Origin: Darksidea phi
Lineage: Eukaryota > Ascomycota > Dothideomycetes > Pleosporales > Lentitheciaceae
DNA: 64,000 bases
Direction of reading: 5' to 3'
Assembly: GCA_030770425.1 (NCBI GenBank)
Contig: JASJFT010000057.1
Span: 54,164-118,163 of the forward strand
In this document: positions 58,733 to 64,000 of the stretch, piece after piece
Layout of the letters: every line of letters starts with the position of its first letter
Position numbering within the stretch: position 1 is the first letter of the stretch
Notes under the pieces: generated by a model
Database searches by the model: none
What the model was told of the DNA's origin: nothing
Seen by the model: only the letters and a program-made list of their open reading frames with translations
Made by a program: the position numbers and the translations under genes

Positions 58733-60477
58733 ATGGCCCTCGCGAGCATGACAGCATTCGCAGCTGCGGTCGTCACGGCTTTCATTGTCTTCGTCACGAA
58801 GCTGAAGGCGAACCGACGGCTTATACGGGAGCTGCAAGCAGCAAATGTGGTGAGTAGAGCACATACATTAATCGTTTGGTCGAGTTCTGCGAGCTGATAG
58901 AAGCAAGCCGATGCCAGAACACCACCCTATTTTCGGCCATTTCATCGTGCTGAAAGAATGCATCCAAGCTTTGCCACGAAACACAACCATGCACGTTGTG
59001 GTGCGGCATATGGCAAAGCGGTTCTCGAACGGCGTATTCTGCCTCAATCTATGGCCTTTCAACAGGGCCGTCCTCATCGTCTCTGATCCAGTCATGGCAT
59101 CGCAGGTCGAGGCTGCTTTTCTCGACAAGCCTGAGGCCATATGCACTACTATGGAGGTGATCAACGGCGGGCCTTCGTTGATGACAATGCACGGTAACAC
59201 ATGGAAGAAGTGGCGAGGTCTCTTCAATCCTGGCTTCGCTGCTGGCTACATGATTGGACTTGCTCCAGCAATTGCGGATGAAGTGGCCGTCTTTTGCAAT
59301 CTGCTCCAGGAGCGTGCAAAGGCGGGCACGATGTTCCAATTGGAGGAATACACATTGCGACTCACGTTTGACGTTATTGGGCGCGTAACACTGTGAGCCA
59401 TCCCGAACGTATTCACCATAGGAACAACTAATCAAGAAAACCAGCGATGCTCGTCTCCACTATCAAACCCAAGGGAGTGCCCTTGCAGATTGCCTGCGGA
59501 GGCAAGTCTATTGGACTCCATTTGGAACAACCTTCAATCCATTCCGCCGTTATCTTAGTCCTCGGCCTGTAGTTCAGAAATATAACAGCTACCGCATGAA
59601 TCAGTACCTCGATGGAGAAATCGACAAACGGTTCGAGGAACTAGCACTGGCTCGGAAAACGCCTCCCAAGGAATCTCAATCGCGCTCGAGATCAATCATT
59701 TCCTTAGCTATGGATAGATACCTGGACGAGGCGAGGGAGGCGGAAGCATTATCGAAGGAGGCTTTCAAAAAAATGGCGAAGCCGCAGCTTCGGATGTTCC
59801 TCTATGCGGGCCACGATACGACAAGCAGTACGCTTTTATACTGCTTTTTTCTACTCCATCGACATCCAGAAATTCTCTCCAAACTCAGAGCTGAACACGA
59901 CAAAATTTTCGGCCCCGAATCCTCTTTCGACAACGTCAACCATGTCATCGCCCAGGATCCAACGCTTCTTAATCGGGTACCGTATACGCTAGCAGTCATT
60001 AAAGAAGTCTTGCGAATCTTTCCTCCAGCAGCCAGCCTACGCGAGGGCCGTTCAGATTTCGTCCTTGTTGATGATAAAGGCCGACAGTATCCCACTAGAG
60101 GTTGCAATATCTGGGTGCTGAATCTTGCTATGCACCATCGCGAGGATGTATTCGTTAGGCCAGAGGATTTTATCCCCGAACGCTGGCTGGTTGGCCCTGA
60201 AGATCCTCTTTACCCGAAGAAAGCCTCCTGGAGAGCGTTCGAATGGGGTCCACGCAGTTGCATCGGTCAATCGCTTGCGCAACTAGAGCTCAAGGTAACG
60301 CTTGTAATGACAGCTAGGATGTTTGATATTGTGCCCGCGTACGACGAATGGGATAAATTGCATCCGAGAGGAGGGAATATAACCGTCGATGGAAACCGAG
60401 TGTATCAGGCTGAGATGGGTGGTGGAGGTGCCCACCCAGTGGACGGCTTTCCGGTTCGTGTAACTTCAAGGGCTTAG
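58733..60477 (+). CDS. cytochrome P450, intact (P450-D)
   Basis: Membrane-anchored monooxygenase, substrate unknown. Exons 58733-58849, 58908-59392 and 59445-60477 give 544 aa; introns of 58 and 52 bp are GT-AG in phase. The anchor (MTAFAAAVVTAFIVFVTKL) is followed by PMPEHHPIFGHFIVLKECIQ. The substrate-recognition region has MTMHGNTWKKWRGLFNPGFA (C-helix WxxxR). I-helix: LYAGHDTTSS. K-helix: VIKEVLRIFPP. PERF-like: DFIPERWLVG. Heme loop: FEWGPRSCIGQSLAQLE. It resembles the StcS/AflN-type sterigmatocystin-pathway P450 group, but the subfamily is uncertain. The last residues (VDGFPVRVTSRA) are typical of the group. No lesions. Confidence 0.92.
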
Positions 60478-61520
60478 ATTCCCTGGATCTTCCATTGAGG
60501 CGTAGTCGATCCTGTACTCTGGAAACCTACACCGGCCCGAGTTTTTATGTGATCAAAAGTGAGATGCAAAACATGCCGCTGCCGGACTTTCGCTTCTCCG
60601 TCGGCGTTTTTCTTAGTGGATAATCTACACGGAACTTGATGCCTTTATAGTTCAAGATTGGCTCCTAAAATTGTAATGCGCAGCGCGTGTTACTAAAGCT
60701 TTCCCGCCTTATAATTGAGATTGTATGCGTATAAGTGGCCTCACAATCATGATCTTCTGTTGCAATAACCGGATTTGTCCTGGCCTTGGTACCCACAGTC
60801 TGGGTATGGGCCTACAGAGGGGTTGCAGAGATTGGACGTTGTACGATGGTGGCGAAGTTCAGCTTGCAAGGTGCAGTCGAAGCTTACTGTGCTACTTTAA
60901 CAATTTTAGGCCAACCAATAGGCGAAGACAGTCAACCAGTAGCGCCGGTAAGTCTGCCTGGTTTCTCTTCTAATGCCACCAAAAGGGCAAAGCCCGCATC
61001 GAAAGAGTACTGGGGCCATTCAATATTTTTTTTAAGGCCCTGGTCATACCGGCCTTTCGGATTGTCTATTTGCTGCTCTTTGTTATGCGGACCCCAATAA
61101 TCAGCTATGTCTGGTGATTAATCGGCCCGTCCCTCAGCGGCATGATTCGGTCCATTTAATATTAGTCTGAGTTGTTAGTCCCCATTCTCGGGTCGTCCTC
61201 CTTGCTAATCCACATCATCCCACCCCTTACCCTGACTGCAGTTTTTGGCTCAGCGTGCGTTGTGTGACATAGACCGGAGAATCATTTTCTGTAGGGTGAG
61301 ACGGAATTCTTATACCCCTAGCCGCCAGAGGCTGTATTTGCCAGTTTCGAATCCCGTAGTAAGTTCACATGGCCAATCAGGGATTCAATTTAGATCCGCT
61401 GGCTGCAGTGACCATCACTATATACCTATGTCTCTAGGCCCACAGTATCTTCCCATATCGAGCACTCTTCTGCACTCCTCAAATATAGGTGTCTTGAGTT
61501 GTTCGCCCTTGACCTTCACT
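60478..61520. other. no recognisable gene
   Basis: Short ORFs at 60725-61100 without motifs. The region ends in the leader of the next P450 fragment. Confidence 0.5.
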
Positions 61521-61990
61521 ATGCTAATATCGGTCGCCCTCTGTCTCGTTGTCTTTCCATGGACTGTTCTCATTCGAATATATGCGCGACAGAGAAGCAG
61601 TCAAAAAAAGCCCGAACCTCCGGTCGTCCATACCAAAGTTCCGCTTGGAGGCCATATCCTTGGTATGATATGGTATAGGAGACATTATTATGCGCAATTG
61701 AGGTGAGAAACAAGCATGGTATCGAACAGCTCTCAGCTGATCAGAAGAGGGAGAATTGCCAACTGCCGATCGTCACTCTACCGATTCTTGGGACAAAGGT
61801 CTACGTTGTATTCGCTGTCCCTACCATCCAGTCTGTCCAAAAGCGAAACAAAACCCTTGCATTTCAACCCATTCAGGCCAAATTCTCGGTCAAACTTTGC
61901 GGCGCAAGCAAGGATTCGAGGAGAATTTTGCAAGAAGATATGGACCCAGATAATGGAAAGTTCGGAAACATCTGCTTAAAAAAGCAAGTA
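61521..61990 (+). pseudogene. cytochrome P450 N-terminal fragment (P450-E)
   Basis: Only the first about 150 residues of a P450. The anchor MLISVALCLVVFPWTVLIRI and PPVVHTKVPLGGHILGMIWY are followed, one frameshift later (about 61700), by KHGIEQLSADQ, LPIVTLPILGTKVYVVFAVP and KTLAFQPIQAKF. The pattern fits class E fungal P450s with a hydrophobic ILGTKVYVV strand. The sequence ends abruptly near 61990 against an unrelated minus-strand gene fragment, so I-helix, K-helix and heme loop are missing. Not functional. Confidence 0.7.
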
Positions 61991-62640
61991 TCCTTTCCCT
62001 TGATGTATACCTTACGAGGGTTTGTTGGTAAGGCTACCGTATCGTCGTTGAGCCGTACGTGGATATCGTTAGGACGGTAGACTGGGAGCGTAGACTTGTC
62101 GAGCGTTGACTGGTCGAGCGTTTTGGAGGCAGGAAGTAGCACACCAACCAAACGACTATCTGGGTTGACATCGCGCGGGACCGGAACCAACTCATCGCCA
62201 GCAACCTGCAGGGTGTATACGAACTGTTCAGGAAATAGGCAGTCTTGGAGCGTGTACAATCGATCTTGATCTAAAGGCGGGATCTCGCGAAACAGAGCAG
62301 CAAAAGGTTTCATAGCCCAGTCGTAGAATTCCTCAAGAGGGTCGACAAATTCATCGTCGGAATCTTCTAACGAGGGTGGTATATATGTTGGGTCTGAGCG
62401 TTCAACATGAAGCGGGTACTCCTTCAGTAATTTTGGATTGGCTTCAAAATTTGCGGTAAAAAGGTCGACGCGGAAGTGCTTGTCGCCTACAGAGACGTTT
62501 AATTTAACGTCTGTGCTGTCCTCGCTGCTCCAAGTAGCTCCGATTTCGTACGTTGGTCTGCCAGCCATGACCAGCTGTTGAACCCTTTGTTTGAGATTTG
62601 AGGCGTTAACAGTACAAGAAGAGGTTTCGAGAAAGGGGGC
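61960..62640 (-). pseudogene. N-terminal fragment of a fungal kinase-like protein (tentative)
   Basis: Open on minus from the transposon border at 62640 to about 61960. It starts mid-gene (APFLETSSCTVNASNLKQRV; no ATG, the first codon is GTG made by the element end). A beta-rich block follows (EIGATWSSEDSTDVKLNVSV), then an acidic stretch (SLEDSDDEFVDPLEEFYDWA), and NPRKVYIKGKDTCFFK at the point where a kinase-like domain often begins in expanded fungal families. The assignment is weak. Both ends are breakpoints: a CACTA element copy on the left of the protein and a P450 fragment on the right. Confidence 0.4.
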
Positions 62641-63630
62641 CACTACGGTTCCGAGTATCCCTAAATTAGGGGGGGCACCCCTAAATTCGGGCGGGGCGGG
62701 GCCCTAATTAGGGTTCCTGCCCCCCTAATTATAGAATTTTTATATTAATATTATATATACTATAGTATTAGGTAGCGTATTAGGTATAGTATTAGGTATA
62801 GTATTAGGTATAGTATTAGGTATAGTATTAGATATAGTATTAGGTATAGTATTAGGTACAGTAACAGATATAGTATCAGGCACAGTATTAGGTACAGTAT
62901 TAGGTACAGTAGCTAGCTAATATCGAGCTTAGTAGCTAGCTAATATCGAGCTTAGTAGCTAGGTCGTTGGGTAGTATTAAGGGCGCGTGGGTGTTCGCGG
63001 GTATTTACATACTAGTATATAAAATTTTCTACGTTATATACTTAATAACCTTAATAGTATATACTTACCCTCTCGCTCCTCCTTAATAGTAATATAATAA
63101 GAACTATATAGTTTATACGACTAAGTAAGGTACCCTCCTAAGGGCTAGCTACTAACTTCTATATAGGTTAGCCGCTAAGCTCTATATTAGCCAGCTACTA
63201 AGCTCGATATAGGCTAGCCGCTGAGCTCTATATTAGCTAGCTACTAAGCTCGATATCAGCCAGCCGCTAAGCTTACGCGATTAGTCGTTTAATCGTAAGG
63301 GCTATTAGTTTACTATACCGAATAGGCCTATACGATTAGTCGTTTAATCGTAAGGGCTATTAGTTCGCTGTACCTAGTAAGCCCTTACAATTAGTCGACT
63401 AATCGTAAGGGCTCTAGATAGTATATAAAGTAATAAGAGAAATTAATTTTTTTAAAATATTTCTAGAAAAAATTATAAAAAAAAATATAAAAATAATTTA
63501 GAAAAAAATTATAATTTTTTTTAATTTTTCTTAAAATTAGGGCCCCGCGCCCCCCTAATCGCGTAGTATTCTAGGCCCTAATTAAGGCCCCGCCGGGCCC
63601 CCCTAATTTAGGGGGACTAGAACCGTAGTA
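62641..63630. mobile_element. CACTA-type foldback element, copy 2 (990 bp), RIP-mutated
   Basis: Begins CACTACGGTTCCGAG exactly like copy 1 and ends ACTAGAACCGTAGTA, with G-to-A changes in the right TIR. It has the same internal order: GC-rich palindromes, a longer 12-bp TATTAGGTATAG array (62760-62915), a shorter 23-bp left arm, loop, inverted right arm, three stem-loop palindromes (63270-63413) and an A/T-rich tail. Compared with copy 1 many CA/TG are now TA: CACATGCTAGCATGTG became TACATACTAGTATATA. Flanks GC and GT may be a degraded 2-bp duplication. Confidence 0.8.
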
Positions 63631-64000
63631 GTAGTAAGAAGATAAAGCTAAGAACGGCTTTAAGGGAATAGCGGTATAGTAGCTAATTTCGAGTTAGGAG
63701 AGGGTAGATATAGTATATATACGTACGGCGAGGTAGTAGTATTATATTATCTCTAGGCGCTAAAAACTTATAGAACCTAATAAGCCAACGGGGTAACGTA
63801 GACTATACCAAGCCGGAAATTCTTCGGAGCCGGACTTATTACTATTAGTAGAATTGATTCGCCGTTTCCTTAAACGAAAAGAAAATGGATAATAGCGAGA
63901 ATACTAATTTTAACGTAAAGTATAATACTAAAATATTCGCTCGAGATACTATTTAAACGTCCCTTAATCTAATAGGAAAAGCCTAAGATCGCTTCCCGCT
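63631..64000. other. RIP-mutated repeat-like DNA
   Basis: Very poor in CA/TG and rich in TA. No ORF. Probably the edge of another destroyed repeat that continues past the window. Confidence 0.5.

Overview
The window is nuclear DNA of a filamentous ascomycete (Pezizomycotina). Protein genes carry short GT-AG introns of about 45-80 bp. The gene families are typical of such fungi: highly reducing polyketide synthases (HR-PKS), fungal P450s, Pth11-like/rhodopsin-domain membrane proteins and DUF3176. Repeats carry the scars of repeat-induced point mutation (RIP): CpA/TpG loss and CAG-to-TAG stops. An 8-base N gap at 35448-35455 is preceded by about 70 G, so this is a draft scaffold. Some single-base frameshifts could therefore be sequencing errors.

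Layout. 0-3.6 kb: no convincing gene; a 24-bp minisatellite and a degenerate CCTAGGA repeat. 3.6-11.7 kb: a broken HR-PKS (PKS1: KS tail, AT, DH), split by a 5.5-kb RIP-destroyed Ty1/copia element with 256-bp LTRs. 11.9-12.6 kb: an alpha/beta-hydrolase with two nonsense codons. 13.1-18.6 kb (minus): a second HR-PKS relic (PKS2: AT-DH-MT-ER-KR-ACP). 19.6-23.1 kb: an intact rhodopsin-domain gene and an intact epoxide hydrolase. 24.3-26.7 kb: a dead GMC oxidoreductase. 27-33 kb: an intact P450, an intact SDR and a nearly intact P450. 33.6-35 kb: a second intact rhodopsin-domain gene. After the gap, 35.5-41.1 kb: an exonuclease-like relic, COG4 with a replaced C-terminus, and an intact P450. 42-49.9 kb: a third HR-PKS relic (PKS3), interrupted by a 1.23-kb CACTA-type foldback element. 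52.1-52.4 kb: a secreted repeat peptide with KR (kexin) sites. 52.8-55.4 kb: a broken DUF3176 gene. 56.9-60.5 kb: a third intact rhodopsin-domain gene, divergent from an intact P450. 61.5-64 kb: a P450 fragment, a kinase-like fragment, a second copy of the foldback element and RIP-mutated DNA.

Together this looks like a decaying subtelomere-like accessory region. It held one or more reducing-polyketide clusters (PKS plus P450s, SDR, epoxide hydrolase, GMC oxidoreductase and hydrolase) in which every PKS is now dead while many tailoring and receptor-like genes still have clean splice structures. The most unusual items are the kexin-processed repeat peptide, the foldback CACTA element whose TG target duplication restores the PKS frame, and a 98-bp sequence shared by the broken 3' ends of two unrelated genes.
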